A stretch of 64,000 nt of DNA from Campylobacter hyointestinalis subsp. hyointestinalis (GCF_013372145.1 NZ_CP053827.1:1054001-1118000); one strand, 5' to 3'. Counted from the stretch's first letter, positions 1 through 8,963 are shown. Numbers and translations: made by a program. The notes: generated by a model not told the origin, from the sequence alone.

Positions 1-701
1 AGCGCTAAACCTTGCTCTAAGATCATTTTACACTCTTTAGCATAATCATCAAAATGTTTAAAAAGCATAGAAGTATCTGCTATCTCGAAGTTATACTTGC
101 TAAATTCAAATTCGCTTTGTTTATGCACGTCGCCGTACGTGACGATTTTGCCATCTCTTTCATCCCAAACTATATCATACACGTTATGTTTATCTTGCAA
201 ATACATAGCCAAACGCTCTATGCCATAAGTAACTTCTGCGCTAACTAGCTCACAAGGTATGCCACCTACTTGTTGAAAATACGTAAATTGTGTAACTTCC
301 ATACCATCAAGCCAAACTTCCCAGCCAAGACCCCAAGCGCCAAGCGTAGGGCTTTCCCAGTTGTCTTCTACAAAGCGAATATCGTGTTTATTTACGTCTA
401 ATCCTAAACGCTCTAAACTCTTTAAATACAACTCTTGTATATTTTTAGGGCTTGGTTTCATTATAACTTGAAACTGATAATAGCTCCCAAGACGGTTTGG
501 ATTTTCACCGTATCTTCCATCAGTCGGTCTACGAGACGGCGCTACGTAAGCTACATTCCACGGTTTATCGCCAAGACTTCTTAAAAATGTTGCTTGATGG
601 TAAGTTCCAGCACCAGCAGGCATATCATATGGTTGAACTATGATGCAACCTTGTTCATGCCAATAAGTTTGTAATGTAAGTATTATCTCACTAAAAGTCA
701 T
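1..701 (-). CDS. glyQ: Glycyl-tRNA synthetase alpha subunit (3' end outside window)
   Basis: Catalytic alpha chain of the bacterial alpha2beta2 glycyl-tRNA synthetase, which charges tRNA-Gly in the cytoplasm together with GlyS. Translating the minus strand from the ATG at 701-699 gives 233 open codons that run off the window edge, so the C-terminal part is missing. The start reads [19 protein letters not shown], followed by the family segments [20 protein letters not shown] and [19 protein letters not shown], which form the class II active-site region. An AAGGAAC ribosome site lies just upstream. It follows the DUF3972 gene on the same strand with a 33-base gap, so it is probably the distal gene of a purE-containing operon. 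Identification is firm; only completeness is unknown. Confidence 0.96.
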   Translation of the reverse strand, partial: MTFSEIILTLQTYWHEQGCIIVQPYDMPAGAGTYHQATFLRSLGDKPWNVAYVAPSRRPTDGRYGENPNRLGSYYQFQVIMKPSPKNIQELYLKSLERLGLDVNKHDIRFVEDNWESPTLGAWGLGWEVWLDGMEVTQFTYFQQVGGIPCELVSAEVTYGIERLAMYLQDKHNVYDIVWDERDGKIVTYGDVHKQSEFEFSKYNFEIADTSMLFKHFDDYAKECKMILEQGLA

Positions 702-734
702 AAAGTTCCTTTGTCAATTTAAATTTACAATAGC

Positions 735-1205
735 TTAGGATTTGAAATTTTCTACTGCTTTATTCCACATAAGCTTATATTTTCTTTTTAAAAACTCAAC
801 TTCATCTTGAGCGATTTTTAGCTGATTTGTAAGAGTTTCTACCGTTTTTCTATCCTCATCATAAAGATCTTGCATAGAATAAAGCGCTTCTTTTAAAAAT
901 TTATTTTCATTTCGCAAAGCCTCAAGCGTTTCATCTTTGGCGTCTAAAACTTTTTCATGTAAATTTAAAATCGTTCCTATGGTTTTTTCAACGAAACTCT
1001 CTCCTGGTAAAGTAGGATTTAAGCTAAGAGTAACATCATTATTTGAACTAGGAACTATACTCATCGTTCCTTCGTTTGCCTCGATATAAACTTTATCGTT
1101 TTCATTTTTTGTCTTAAGAGCGCCTCTTTGTATCATATCATCTACAACATCACGATTTAAATGAACCAGCTTACAAAATTCATCGATTTCAAGATAGGTC
1201 TTCAT
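735..1205 (-). CDS. DUF3972 family protein, HTH-like N-terminus plus coiled coil
   Basis: A 156-residue protein of unknown function that matches the short proteins found between purE and glyQ in Campylobacter (the C. jejuni gene at this position is a DUF3972 protein). The first about 45 residues (YLEIDEFCKLVHLNRDVVDDMI) look like a small helix-turn-helix or MerR-like fold. Residues about 90-150 are rich in heptad-spaced Leu, Glu and Lys and should form a coiled coil. No signal peptide or membrane segment is visible. It starts 12 bases after purE, so the two are probably cotranscribed. DNA binding or an adaptor role is possible, but nothing in the sequence decides it. Confidence 0.85.
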   Translation of the reverse strand: MKTYLEIDEFCKLVHLNRDVVDDMIQRGALKTKNENDKVYIEANEGTMSIVPSSNNDVTLSLNPTLPGESFVEKTIGTILNLHEKVLDAKDETLEALRNENKFLKEALYSMQDLYDEDRKTVETLTNQLKIAQDEVEFLKRKYKLMWNKAVENFKS

Positions 1206-1217
1206 TTTTATCCTTTT

Positions 1218-1715
1218 TTATCCAAGTAAAACTTCGATCTTTTTAGAGTCTTCTTCTAGTATTTTTGCTTGTTTTTCTCTATCTTCTAATAATTTAGAAT
1301 TTAAGTTTTCATCATTTAAAGCTAAAATTTGCATAGCAAGATAAGCTGCATTTTTTGCTCCAGCTTTTCCTATAGCAAGAGTTGCTACAGGCATACCTGC
1401 TGGCATTTGCACAGTCGAATACAGTGCGTCCACACCATTTACGGCAGATCCTCCCATAGGTACGCCGATAACAGGTTTAGTTGTATTTGCTGCTACTGCT
1501 CCTGCAAGGTGAGCTGCCATACCAGCAGCACAGATAAATACTGCAGCACCTCTTTTATCGGCATCTATAACATAGTCGTGAGTTCTTTTTGGGCTTCTAT
1601 GAGCCGAACTGATAATCATCTCAAATTTAACGCCAAAACTTTCTAATATCTTAGCAGCTTCATTTACGATCTCATAATCACTCTTGCTTCCCATAATAAT
1701 ACTAACAAATTTCAT
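1218..1715 (-). CDS. purE: N5-carboxyaminoimidazole ribonucleotide mutase (PurE class I)
   Basis: Converts N5-CAIR to CAIR in de novo purine synthesis in the cytoplasm. The 165-residue length is typical for class I PurE. The N-terminal [12 protein letters not shown] and the [13 protein letters not shown] segment around residues 35-50 carry the phosphate-binding Ser and Asp and the catalytic His (the SAHR motif). The [28 protein letters not shown] segment closes the octamer-facing active site. It lies between a U32 peptidase gene (121-base gap) and the DUF3972 gene (12-base gap) on the minus strand, the usual Campylobacter order. Upstream, AAGGAGAAC precedes the ATG. The identification is secure. 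Confidence 0.97.
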   Translation of the reverse strand: MKFVSIIMGSKSDYEIVNEAAKILESFGVKFEMIISSAHRSPKRTHDYVIDADKRGAAVFICAAGMAAHLAGAVAANTTKPVIGVPMGGSAVNGVDALYSTVQMPAGMPVATLAIGKAGAKNAAYLAMQILALNDENLNSKLLEDREKQAKILEEDSKKIEVLLG

Positions 1716-1836
1716 AGTTCTCCTTATAATCCGTATTTACAAATTAAAATATTTTTATAAAAAGCTGCGTTTTTTGCAAACACTGCCTTTTTAAAATTCA
1801 AGATCCTTAAAAACCCAGTAGTCGCTCTTTTATAAA

Positions 1837-3093
1837 TCAAATTTCTTTCCTCAAAAAACTAAACTCAGGTAGCCTAAATGGAAGCTTTATCTCGTTTTCG
1901 TTTCCGCTATGGATCTCGCTAAATTCTTTACCTTTTTTGTTTATAAGCTTTGTAAATTCCATAAAATATCTGCCGTCTTTTTCATAAACCATTCCAAGCT
2001 TATTTTGACCTAAATTTATCTTTGAATCAAGCGGAGCAAATACCTCATAGGCAACATTAGGAGTTATTTTAAATTTGGTTTTAAAATACTCTCCATCTTC
2101 GCTTATAGCATGGACTTGATGAGTTCCTTCTTCTAAGCTTGAAACGTGATTTTGAGTATTTGTTCTTTCGTAAGGTTTATGTATCAGATATCCGTCGCTA
2201 AAACCACGATTTTTAAGTGTATTTAGCTCAGTTTCATACAAATCAGGATTAAATTTACCGCTAAGCGCGTCTTCAATTGCCATTTTATATGTTCTTGTCG
2301 TGCAAGCAACGTAATACTCGCTTTTCGTACGCCCTTCTATCTTTAGGCTATCTATTGCGCCAGTTGCCATTATCTTTTCTATATGAGTAGCTAAATTTAG
2401 ATCTTTAGAGTTCATTATATGAGTCCCATTTTCATCTTCTTCTAGCCTAAAAAGTGTTCCGTTATCTTCGCTTTTAGCATACAATTCATATTTAAATCTA
2501 CAATCATTTGCACAACTTCCACGGTTGCTCAGTCGTCCGCTTTGCACAGCTGAGATCAGACATCTGCCACTATATGCAAAACACATAGAGCCATGACAAA
2601 AAATTTCTATCTCAAGGTTTGGAATTTTTTCTTTTATCAAAACTGCGTCTTTTAAGCTCATCTCACGAGCAGCGACTATGCGGCTAGCTCCCATTTTATG
2701 ATAAATTTCAGCGTCAAGATAGTTCATAACATTTGCTTGAGTCGAAAGATGCACTTCTATATTACTAGCCAACTCTTTAGCTAGACTCATAACTCCAGGA
2801 GTTGCGATTATAAAGGCATCTACACCAAATTCAGCTATAGTTTTGATATGACGCTTTAAAGGCTCAATTTGTCCATTAAATGGAAATCCATTTATAGTAG
2901 CGTAAAATTTAGCATTATGTTTATGAGCTAGTCTTACGCCCTCTTCAAAACTTTCTAGATTAAACTCTTTAGCACTTCTTTGACGAAGTGAAAAGCTACC
3001 TACGCTAGCATAGACGGCGTCTGCACCATAAGCCAAGGCTATTTGAAGTTTTGTCAAATTTCCTGCTGGGCTTAGAAGCTCTGGTCTTTTCAC
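1837..3093 (-). CDS. Peptidase U32 family protein (probable tRNA hydroxylation, TrhP-like)
   Basis: A 418-residue U32 family protein. Members of this family include E. coli TrhP/YegQ and RlhA, which take part in prephenate-dependent hydroxylation of tRNA or rRNA; others were described as collagenases. The N-terminus RPELLSPAGNLTKLQIALAYGADAVYASVG is the TIM-barrel opening. Around residues 165-190 the sequence EIFCHGSMCFAYSGRCLIS with SCANDCRF just after supplies the conserved cysteines thought to bind an Fe-S cluster. DSLKIEGRTKSEYY is the family signature. The start ATG overlaps the cheZ stop by 4 bases, so translation is probably coupled. RNA modification is inferred from relatives; the exact substrate is unknown. 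Confidence 0.9.
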   Translation of the reverse strand: MKRPELLSPAGNLTKLQIALAYGADAVYASVGSFSLRQRSAKEFNLESFEEGVRLAHKHNAKFYATINGFPFNGQIEPLKRHIKTIAEFGVDAFIIATPGVMSLAKELASNIEVHLSTQANVMNYLDAEIYHKMGASRIVAAREMSLKDAVLIKEKIPNLEIEIFCHGSMCFAYSGRCLISAVQSGRLSNRGSCANDCRFKYELYAKSEDNGTLFRLEEDENGTHIMNSKDLNLATHIEKIMATGAIDSLKIEGRTKSEYYVACTTRTYKMAIEDALSGKFNPDLYETELNTLKNRGFSDGYLIHKPYERTNTQNHVSSLEEGTHQVHAISEDGEYFKTKFKITPNVAYEVFAPLDSKINLGQNKLGMVYEKDGRYFMEFTKLINKKGKEFSEIHSGNENEIKLPFRLPEFSFLRKEI

Positions 3094-3857
3094 TTTTTAC
3101 CCAAACTTTCTATGAGGGCTTCTATATCTTCGTTACTAACTACGTTTTCAGTCGTTGTATCGCCCTCGATATGCACAGCAGAACTTACACGTTTTTCATC
3201 TTCGACTTTGCCCTCAAACAGACTATTCATGTATTTGCTAAGAGCTCTCATAACGTTTATAACACGTTCTATTTTTTGACGGTGTATATCTTGATATTGC
3301 ATCATATCCATAGTCATCATGACTTCATCTTGACCCATTTGTAAGTTACTTATGATGTCATCAAATTTGTTTCCTAGCTCTTTGTTTGACTCTAACATAT
3401 CTGAAAATGTTGCAACATTTGGAAACTTAGCCGTTAGTTTTTCAAATACTTCTATATTTTTACCATTTAGTTCTTTTGCTTCATTGCAGATATTTTCAGC
3501 GTCCATAAAGAAGTTGTTTATGGATTCTAGCTTATCAAACATCTGAGTAGCTTTTTCTTCACTATCTTTTGTCACATCATCTAGTTGTCTGACCATTTTG
3601 TGATCATCAGTAGGAGGCGGAGGTGGCCACGCTGCAGTTGAAGTTACTCTATAGTTTTTATTTTCATCAAAAGATTCTTCTTTTTTTTGCGATTTTTCTT
3701 CCAAAGGCTCACTATCTTTAGACTCTTCTTCTATGATCTCTTGGGTGTCACCTTGTGTATCTAAGCTCTCATCTAAATTTAATGGGCTTTGTTCATCAGC
3801 GCTTTGCTCGTCTTCTAGGCCTTCAGCCATCAAAGCGTCTAACTCTTCTTGCGTCAT
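3090..3857 (-). CDS. cheZ: CheZ-type chemotaxis phosphatase
   Basis: Probable CheY-P phosphatase of flagellar chemotaxis, 255 residues. The C-terminal half carries the helical CheZ core: YQDIHRQKIERVINVM near residues 185-200 matches the family segment with the catalytic Gln, and it follows a long helix. The last residues (EDIEALIESLGKK) resemble the CheY-binding tail of CheZ. The first about 90 residues are acidic and low in complexity, with a short proline run (PPPPP). The very N-terminus, MTQEELDALMAEG, resembles the CheY-binding peptide at the start of FliM (LSQ-E-DALL type). The position before the U32 gene matches the CheZ-like gene of C. jejuni. Function follows from family and position; phosphatase activity is not shown here. 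Confidence 0.85.
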   Translation of the reverse strand: MTQEELDALMAEGLEDEQSADEQSPLNLDESLDTQGDTQEIIEEESKDSEPLEEKSQKKEESFDENKNYRVTSTAAWPPPPPTDDHKMVRQLDDVTKDSEEKATQMFDKLESINNFFMDAENICNEAKELNGKNIEVFEKLTAKFPNVATFSDMLESNKELGNKFDDIISNLQMGQDEVMMTMDMMQYQDIHRQKIERVINVMRALSKYMNSLFEGKVEDEKRVSSAVHIEGDTTTENVVSNEDIEALIESLGKK

Positions 3858-3993
3858 AAGAAACTCCTAAAACTTAATTCGCATATTCTAGCTTAAATTA
3901 TCTAAAAATTGAATTACGACATTAATATTTTTTACAGTAATTTATCGATATTTATCTATATATAGGTAATAAATTATTTTAACTTAAATTTGC

Positions 3994-3999
3994 TAAAAT
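3994..3999 (+). promoter_or_regulatory. Candidate -10 box for the PHP-family gene
   Basis: TAAAAT lies 19 bases before the ATG at 4018, with AT-rich, T-periodic DNA upstream as is usual for Campylobacter sigma70 promoters. A strong ribosome site (AAGGAG) follows. The remaining intergenic DNA from 3858 to 4017 must also hold the divergent cheZ promoter, which I could not place. Confidence 0.5.
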
Positions 4000-4017
4000 A
4001 CCACAGAAGGAGTAAAG

Positions 4018-4797
4018 ATGTTAATAGACTTACACAATCACACCGAGCTTTGTAATCACGCTTCAGGTACGCCACTACAATATGCCAAAAAAGCCTATGA
4101 AATGGGCTGTAAATACTATGGATTTAGCGATCACAATCCTATGAAATTTGATGAAAAATACAGAATGAAATTTGAACAAATGTCGCTTTATAAACAAATG
4201 ATAGATGAAGTCAAGGCTAAATTTGATGGAAAAATGGAAGTATTATTTGGCTATGAGGTTGATTTTTTAGAAGGATTTATGGACAAAAGAGTTCTTAGCG
4301 TAAAGTGCGATCATCTCATAGGCTCAGTACATTTTTTAAACGGTTGGGGGTTTGATAATCCAGAGTTTATAGGCGAGTACAAAAACAAGGATATAAACCA
4401 AATTTGGGAGCAGTATTTTAATGCTATAGAGAATTTAGCAAAATGCGGAAAATTTGATATAGTAGGTCATATAGATCTTATAAAAGTATTTAATTTTAAA
4501 CCGACAAAAGAGATAAAAAGCATAGCAAAAAATGCCATAAAAGAGATAAAAAAAGCAAATTTAGTAGTCGAATTAAACAGCGCAGGATATAGAAAACCGG
4601 CAAATGAGTTATATCCTAGCGATGATATCTTAGAAATGTTAGCTGAGTTTAACATACCTATAACCTTTTCGAGTGACGCTCACGAAGTAGCTCAAGTAGG
4701 ACAAAATATGGATAAAAGTATGAAAAAAGCAAAAGAATTTGGATTTAGCGAGGCTGCAATTTTTGTAAATAGAGATAGACAAATGATTGAAATTTAA
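4018..4797 (+). CDS. PHP-domain histidinol-phosphatase-like phosphoesterase
   Basis: A 259-residue PHP-family metal-dependent phosphoesterase, closest in appearance to HisJ-type histidinol-phosphatases (histidinol-phosphate to histidinol). The N-terminal IDLHNHTELCNHASGTP has the HxH metal ligands plus the third His. GYEVDFLEG and SVHFLNGWGFDNPEF contribute further ligands. GHIDLIKVF and the late FSSDAHEVAQVG motif complete the trinuclear site. The length matches HisJ (about 260). It is a single gene with its own promoter and sits 87 bases before glnA on the same strand. Histidine synthesis is the likeliest role, but PHP proteins can act on other phosphomonoesters and no his gene is adjacent. 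Confidence 0.85.
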   Translation: MLIDLHNHTELCNHASGTPLQYAKKAYEMGCKYYGFSDHNPMKFDEKYRMKFEQMSLYKQMIDEVKAKFDGKMEVLFGYEVDFLEGFMDKRVLSVKCDHLIGSVHFLNGWGFDNPEFIGEYKNKDINQIWEQYFNAIENLAKCGKFDIVGHIDLIKVFNFKPTKEIKSIAKNAIKEIKKANLVVELNSAGYRKPANELYPSDDILEMLAEFNIPITFSSDAHEVAQVGQNMDKSMKKAKEFGFSEAAIFVNRDRQMIEI

Positions 4798-4848
4798 AAA
4801 AGACTATATTTTTAATATAAAACTAAGCTTAAAATTTAAATTTTATGG

Positions 4849-4854
4849 TATAAT
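4849..4854 (+). promoter_or_regulatory. glnA sigma70 promoter, -10 TATAAT
   Basis: A perfect TATAAT preceded by ATGG, 30 bases before the glnA ATG at 4885, fits the extended -10 style of Campylobacter, with A/T-rich repeats in place of a clear -35 box. GGAG precedes the start codon. No obvious NtrC or GlnR operator is seen. Confidence 0.7.
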
Positions 4855-4884
4855 TCCCGAAATCTAAATTTTAAAGGAGCCGAT

Positions 4885-6312
4885 ATGGGCAAATTTGTAA
4901 ATAATGTAAAGGAATTTTTCGAATTTTGTAAAGAAAATGAAGTCAAATTTGTAGATTTTCGTTTTACGGATCTAAAAGGAACTTGGCATCACGTATCTTA
5001 TAATATAAAAGCCGTGAGCGAAGACTCATTTAATGGACTTCCATTTGATGGTAGCTCAATAGATGCTTGGCAACCGATCCATAAATCAGATATGATGCTA
5101 AAACCAGACGTAGAGACTGCATTTTTAGATCCATTTACTGCCGATACCACTATCATAGTAATATGTGATGTTTATGATATCTATAAAGGTGAGTTATACG
5201 AAAAATGCCCTAGAAGTATAGCTAAAAGAGCAATGCAATATCTAAGAGATAGCGGTATAGGCGACGTTGCTTACTTTGGCCCTGAAAATGAATTCTTCGT
5301 ATTTGATAATGTTCGTATCATCGACAAACAAAACTGCGCAATGTACGAAGTAGATACTGAAGAAGGTGAATGGAATGACGCTAAAGAGTACAGTGATGGT
5401 TACAATACCGGTCACCGCCCACGTGCAAAAGGTGGATATTTTCCTGTTCAACCAGTAGATAGTATGGTTGATCTAAGAGCTGAAATGGTAAATGTACTTG
5501 AGCAAGTCGGACTTGAGACTTTCGTAGTTCATCATGAAGTCGCTCAAGGACAAGGTGAGATAGGCGTCAAATTCGGTACTCTTGTAGAAGCTGCAGATAA
5601 TGTTCAAATTTATAAATACGTAGTAAAAATGGTAGCTCATTTAAATGGCAAAACAGCTACATTTATGCCAAAACCACTTTATGGCGATAATGGAAGCGGT
5701 ATGCACGTACATCAAAGTATATGGAAAGACGGTAAAAATTTATTTTATAAAGCAGGCGAATACGCAAACCTTAGCGATATAGCTCGTTGGTATATAGGAG
5801 GAGTTTTAAAACACGCTAGAAGTGTAGCCGCGTTTACAAATCCTAGCACAAATAGCTATAAGAGATTGATCCCAGGCTTTGAAGCCCCAAGCATTCTAAC
5901 TTACTCTTGCCAAAATAGAAGCGCAAGTTGTCGTATTCCTTATGGTGCAGGTGAAAAAAGTGTTAGAGCAGAATTTAGATTCCCTGATAGTACTGCTTGC
6001 CCATATCTAGCTTTTAGCGCTATGCTTATGGCTGGACTTGATGGTATAAAAAACAAGATAGAACCAGTCGGTCCTATGGATGAGGATCTGTTTGAACTAA
6101 CCCTTGATGAGATCAGAGAGCGCGGCATCGAGCAGCTTCCCCACACTCTAAGAGGTAGTCTTGAAGCAGTTATCCGTGACAACAAATACCTAAGTGGAGT
6201 AATGAGCGAGTTATTTATAGATACATATCAACATTATAAATTTGAAACTCAAGTATGGCCTTATGAGCAAAGACCAACTCCATTTGAGTTTAAGACTTGC
6301 TACTCTTGCTAA
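4885..6312 (+). CDS. glnA: Glutamine synthetase type I
   Basis: ATP-dependent synthesis of glutamine from glutamate and ammonia, the main ammonium-assimilation step, as a cytoplasmic dodecamer. The 475-residue length is normal for GSI. The N-terminal beta-grasp domain ([14 protein letters not shown], then LPFDGSSI) is followed by the catalytic domain: [21 protein letters not shown], and the ATP/glutamate-binding [17 protein letters not shown]. The segment that in enterobacteria carries the adenylylated Tyr reads MDEDLFELT, so the tyrosine is replaced by Phe at about residue 403. Covalent control by GlnE is therefore unlikely. It has its own promoter and is followed at once by a perfect palindrome that should act as a terminator. 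The identification is secure. Confidence 0.98.
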   Translation: MGKFVNNVKEFFEFCKENEVKFVDFRFTDLKGTWHHVSYNIKAVSEDSFNGLPFDGSSIDAWQPIHKSDMMLKPDVETAFLDPFTADTTIIVICDVYDIYKGELYEKCPRSIAKRAMQYLRDSGIGDVAYFGPENEFFVFDNVRIIDKQNCAMYEVDTEEGEWNDAKEYSDGYNTGHRPRAKGGYFPVQPVDSMVDLRAEMVNVLEQVGLETFVVHHEVAQGQGEIGVKFGTLVEAADNVQIYKYVVKMVAHLNGKTATFMPKPLYGDNGSGMHVHQSIWKDGKNLFYKAGEYANLSDIARWYIGGVLKHARSVAAFTNPSTNSYKRLIPGFEAPSILTYSCQNRSASCRIPYGAGEKSVRAEFRFPDSTACPYLAFSAMLMAGLDGIKNKIEPVGPMDEDLFELTLDEIRERGIEQLPHTLRGSLEAVIRDNKYLSGVMSELFIDTYQHYKFETQVWPYEQRPTPFEFKTCYSC

Positions 6313-6318
6313 AGTAAA

Positions 6319-6344
6319 TTTGGCATATCGATCGATATGCCAAA
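6319..6344. terminator. 26-bp perfect palindrome between converging glnA and the 149-aa gene
   Basis: Two 13-base arms (TTTGGCATATCGA and its complement) meet with no loop base, 7 bases after the glnA stop and 6 bases before the end of the converging gene. It is probably a bidirectional terminator. It lacks a long T run, so termination strength is uncertain. Confidence 0.65.
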
Positions 6345-6349
6345 ACACT

Positions 6350-6799
6350 TTATATACTAGACAAAAGAGATTTTAAGCTTCCTTTTTCTAGGTTTTTATC
6401 CTCTTTTTGTTCTGCTAGTTCTTTGATACGAAGTTTTTCAAGTAACTCTTTTTCATAATTATCCAAAGCTTTTTCTATGTTGGCAAGTGCTTTTGTTTTG
6501 TCTTCATCGCTTAAATTTTCTACATCAAGCACCGACATAAGCTCTTTTCTTTTTTCTTCTAGTTTAGCTTCTATCTTTTCGAGATTAAAAGCTATAAGAA
6601 ACGCAGCAGATCCAAGCTCACTTAGTTTGTTTGCAAACTCTTCTGTGTTTGTGATACTTGTAAGATCACTGTCTGAGCTATTGCTTTGTTTTAAACTCTC
6701 TAAAAGTTTTTCAAAATAACTATCTTCATCATTGCTTTGTTTTGATGAAACGTTACTACTTGAGTTCATACCAAATAAAACATCATTATTTACTTGCAT
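6350..6799 (-). CDS. Unknown 149-aa protein under a sigma54-type promoter, candidate flagellar-regulon protein
   Basis: I do not recognise the family. The 149-residue protein has a Ser/Asn-rich N-terminal 50 residues (MQVNNDVLFGMNSSS). A helical middle and C-terminal part follows with many Lys, Glu and Leu, likely a coiled coil from about residue 75 to 135. It has no membrane segment, no cysteine and no cleavable signal peptide. The start is set by an ATG with GGGAG 9 bases upstream. A near-ideal sigma54 promoter lies 28 bases further up, and in Campylobacter that class is almost wholly flagellar (hook, rod, filament). Its first five residues, MQVNN, are identical to those of FlaC in this window. 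A secreted or export-chaperone role in the flagellum is an inference from promoter and composition. Confidence 0.75.
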   Translation of the reverse strand: MQVNNDVLFGMNSSSNVSSKQSNDEDSYFEKLLESLKQSNSSDSDLTSITNTEEFANKLSELGSAAFLIAFNLEKIEAKLEEKRKELMSVLDVENLSDEDKTKALANIEKALDNYEKELLEKLRIKELAEQKEDKNLEKGSLKSLLSSI

Positions 6800-6826
6800 T
6801 TTTTACTCCCATATGATAAAAATAAC

Positions 6827-6842
6827 AAGCAAAAAATATTCC
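6827..6842 (-). promoter_or_regulatory. Sigma54 (RpoN) promoter of the 149-aa gene
   Basis: On the minus strand the sequence reads GGAATATTTTTTGCTT, with the -24 GG and -12 GC separated by exactly 10 bases. This matches the Campylobacter RpoN consensus (GGAA-N6-TTGCTT). It ends 28 bases before the ATG. The same pattern recurs before flgG2 at 59999-60014. Confidence 0.85.
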
Positions 6843-6887
6843 TTAAAATAGAAAATAAGTTAAAAAAACGTAAGATTAAGTAGGGAA

Positions 6888-6913
6888 TTTAAAGCCGCAT
6901 AAACGGCTTTAAA
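6888..6913 (-). terminator. Terminator after the ankyrin gene
   Basis: Ten-base arms (TTTAAAGCCG and CGGCTTTAAA) enclose a six-base loop, 8 bases past the ankyrin stop codon, and end in T/A-rich sequence. The stem core is the same GCCG/CGGC as in the katA terminator. Confidence 0.75.
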
Positions 6914-6920
6914 TAAGGCA

Positions 6921-7427
6921 TTAAAGTGCTGCTTGCAAATTCGAGTGAGATTTTTTACTAAAAAGTTTAATAAGTTTTACACCAATTATTTTTAAAATGC
7001 TTCTTTTTTTGCTTTTGCTTAGTAAATAAGAAGCGATCTCACTTCTACCAAACATTATAGCAAAACTATACGGAGTAAGTCCCATACCGTTATTTGCATC
7101 GATATCGGCACTATTTTCAACTAAAAGTTTTACCATTTCAAAGTTGCCTTTAAAACATACTCCAGCAAGTGGAGTTTGACCTCTGTCGTTTCTCTCATCT
7201 ACTCTAGCACCTTTTTGGATAAGCATTTTTGTAGCTTCTAATGATCCGTTATATGCTGCTAGCATAAGCAAACTATCACCTTTATGATTTTTTAAATTTG
7301 GACTAAGCCCTGCGTTTATCATCTTTTCGAGCTCACTTGCTTCATTATTTCTAGCGAAATTAAAAGCATATCCACAAAGCTCCTCGTATCTTTTTTCTTC
7401 TTCTGGAGTTATATTTGTGTTTTTCAT
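6921..7427 (-). CDS. Ankyrin-repeat protein linked to catalase
   Basis: A 168-residue cytoplasmic ankyrin protein. Repeats are visible as NHKGDSLLMLAAYNGSLEATKMLIQKGA, then DRGQTPLAGVCFKGNFEMVKLLVENSA and NGMGLTPYSFAIMFGRSEIASYLLS, about residues 47-145. A basic tail (KSKKRSILKIIGVKLIKLFSKK) follows. The position directly downstream of katA matches the C. jejuni Cj1386-katA pair, in which the ankyrin protein has been reported to help heme reach catalase. Here a strong hairpin at 7481-7504 separates the two, so the gene may need its own promoter or read-through. AAGGAA precedes the ATG. The role in catalase maturation is inferred from the C. jejuni relative. Confidence 0.88.
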   Translation of the reverse strand: MKNTNITPEEEKRYEELCGYAFNFARNNEASELEKMINAGLSPNLKNHKGDSLLMLAAYNGSLEATKMLIQKGARVDERNDRGQTPLAGVCFKGNFEMVKLLVENSADIDANNGMGLTPYSFAIMFGRSEIASYLLSKSKKRSILKIIGVKLIKLFSKKSHSNLQAAL

Positions 7428-7480
7428 AATAATTCCTTTTTTAAATTTAAAAAACTTCTATAAAAAGACTTTTAAATTTA

Positions 7481-7504
7481 AAAAGCCGCATAAATACGGC
7501 TTTT
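7481..7504 (-). terminator. katA rho-independent terminator
   Basis: AAAAGCCG and CGGCTTTT arms around an eight-base middle, 5 bases after the katA stop, with a T run on the minus strand. It lies between katA and the downstream ankyrin gene. Confidence 0.8.
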
Positions 7505-7508
7505 ATGG

Positions 7509-8963
7509 TTATTTAGAGCAGCAGCATTTGCATTTTTCAAGTGCGGCTTTAACACCTGCTGCGTAAGTCATATCGATCTTCTCAAAATGATCCAAAGCTC
7601 TTTTTATGATGAAATCCTCTACTCCATCCATACTCTCAGCAATATTTGAGTAAAGTCTATTTTTTTCATCAGTTGGAAGAATGTTATATAGAGATCTTGC
7701 GTCAGTATAATAATCTGCTATATCATCTCTATGATTAAACCTTGCTGCCTCGCTACCTATAGCAAGATTAGGCTCAAGATAAGTTTTACTCTCAGCAGGA
7801 CCGCCAAAACTATTTGGCTCATAATAAGCGTGTGGTTCTTGCTTATAGCTACCATTATTCATAGATCCGCCAACATAGTAGTTATTTACATCTACTATAG
7901 GTTTATTTACATCTAGTTGTTGGTAATGTACACCTATTCTATATCTTTGAGCATCTGGATAGCTAAAAATTCTAGCTTGAAGCATACGATCTGGACTGTA
8001 ACTAATACCAGGAACTATATTGCTTGGGCTAAATGCTGCTTGCTCTACTTCGTTAAAGTAGTTTTCAGGGTTTTTATTTAAAGTCATAACACCAACTGGT
8101 ATTAACGGATAATCAGCGTGAGGCCAAATTTTTGTTAAGTCAAATGGGTTAAATTTACAGTTATTTGCTTGCTCTTCAGTCATAATTTGTATTTTAAAAT
8201 CCCATTTTGGAAAATCGCCTTTATCTATGCTATTATACAGATCTCTTTGGTGGCTCTCTCTATCTTTTGCTATTATATTAGCCGCTTCTTCGTTTGTTAA
8301 ATTTTTTATACCTTGGCGAGTTTTGAAGTGGAATTTAACCCAAAATCTCTCACCTTTAGCATTTATAAGACTATAAGTATGAGAGCCAAATCCGTGCATA
8401 TGACGATAACTAGCAGGAATTCCACGATCGCTCATAAGGATAGTTACTTGGTGTAATGTTTCAGGGTTTAAAGTCCAGAAGTCCCATGCTGCGTTATTTG
8501 ATCTTAGATGAGTTCTAGGATCTCTTTTTTGAGTATGAATGAAGTCTGGGAATTTTATACCATCTTTTATAAAAAATGTTGGAGTGTTATTTCCTACTAG
8601 ATCCCAGTTGCCCTCTTTTGTATAAAATTTGATAGCAAAACCGCGTACGTCTCTTTCAGCATCAGCCGCTCCAGCTTCGCCTGCAACTGTTGAAAATCTT
8701 AAGAATAATTTTGTTTTTTCACCTTTTTGAAGAACAGAAGCTTTTGTAAATTTAGATATATCTTCTGTGATCTCTAGCTCACCATAAGCTCCACTACCAT
8801 TTGCATGTACTGTTCTTTCCGGAATTCTTTCTCTGTTTTGAAATGCAAGTTTTTCAAGTAGTTGATAATCTTGTAATAAAACCGGACCTCTTGCGCCAGC
8901 AGTTAAACTGTTTTGGTTGTCAGCTACTGGATTACCACTAGCAGTGTTTAATAAGTTTGCCAT
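7509..8963 (-). CDS. katA: Catalase (monofunctional heme catalase)
   Basis: Dismutates hydrogen peroxide. At 484 residues it is a small-subunit clade 3 type catalase. His53 in the [13 protein letters not shown] segment is the distal heme His. [21 protein letters not shown] is the family signature. [14 protein letters not shown] near residue 335 carries the proximal Tyr heme ligand. The start codon follows a GGGAA ribosome site. The extreme C-terminus is cysteine-rich (KCKCCCSK), which is not part of the catalase fold and could bind metal or heme. The promoter sits inside an 11-base inverted repeat at 8986-9019, suggesting a peroxide or iron regulator such as PerR or Fur. The downstream ankyrin gene is its usual partner. 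Confidence 0.97.
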   Translation of the reverse strand: MANLLNTASGNPVADNQNSLTAGARGPVLLQDYQLLEKLAFQNRERIPERTVHANGSGAYGELEITEDISKFTKASVLQKGEKTKLFLRFSTVAGEAGAADAERDVRGFAIKFYTKEGNWDLVGNNTPTFFIKDGIKFPDFIHTQKRDPRTHLRSNNAAWDFWTLNPETLHQVTILMSDRGIPASYRHMHGFGSHTYSLINAKGERFWVKFHFKTRQGIKNLTNEEAANIIAKDRESHQRDLYNSIDKGDFPKWDFKIQIMTEEQANNCKFNPFDLTKIWPHADYPLIPVGVMTLNKNPENYFNEVEQAAFSPSNIVPGISYSPDRMLQARIFSYPDAQRYRIGVHYQQLDVNKPIVDVNNYYVGGSMNNGSYKQEPHAYYEPNSFGGPAESKTYLEPNLAIGSEAARFNHRDDIADYYTDARSLYNILPTDEKNRLYSNIAESMDGVEDFIIKRALDHFEKIDMTYAAGVKAALEKCKCCCSK

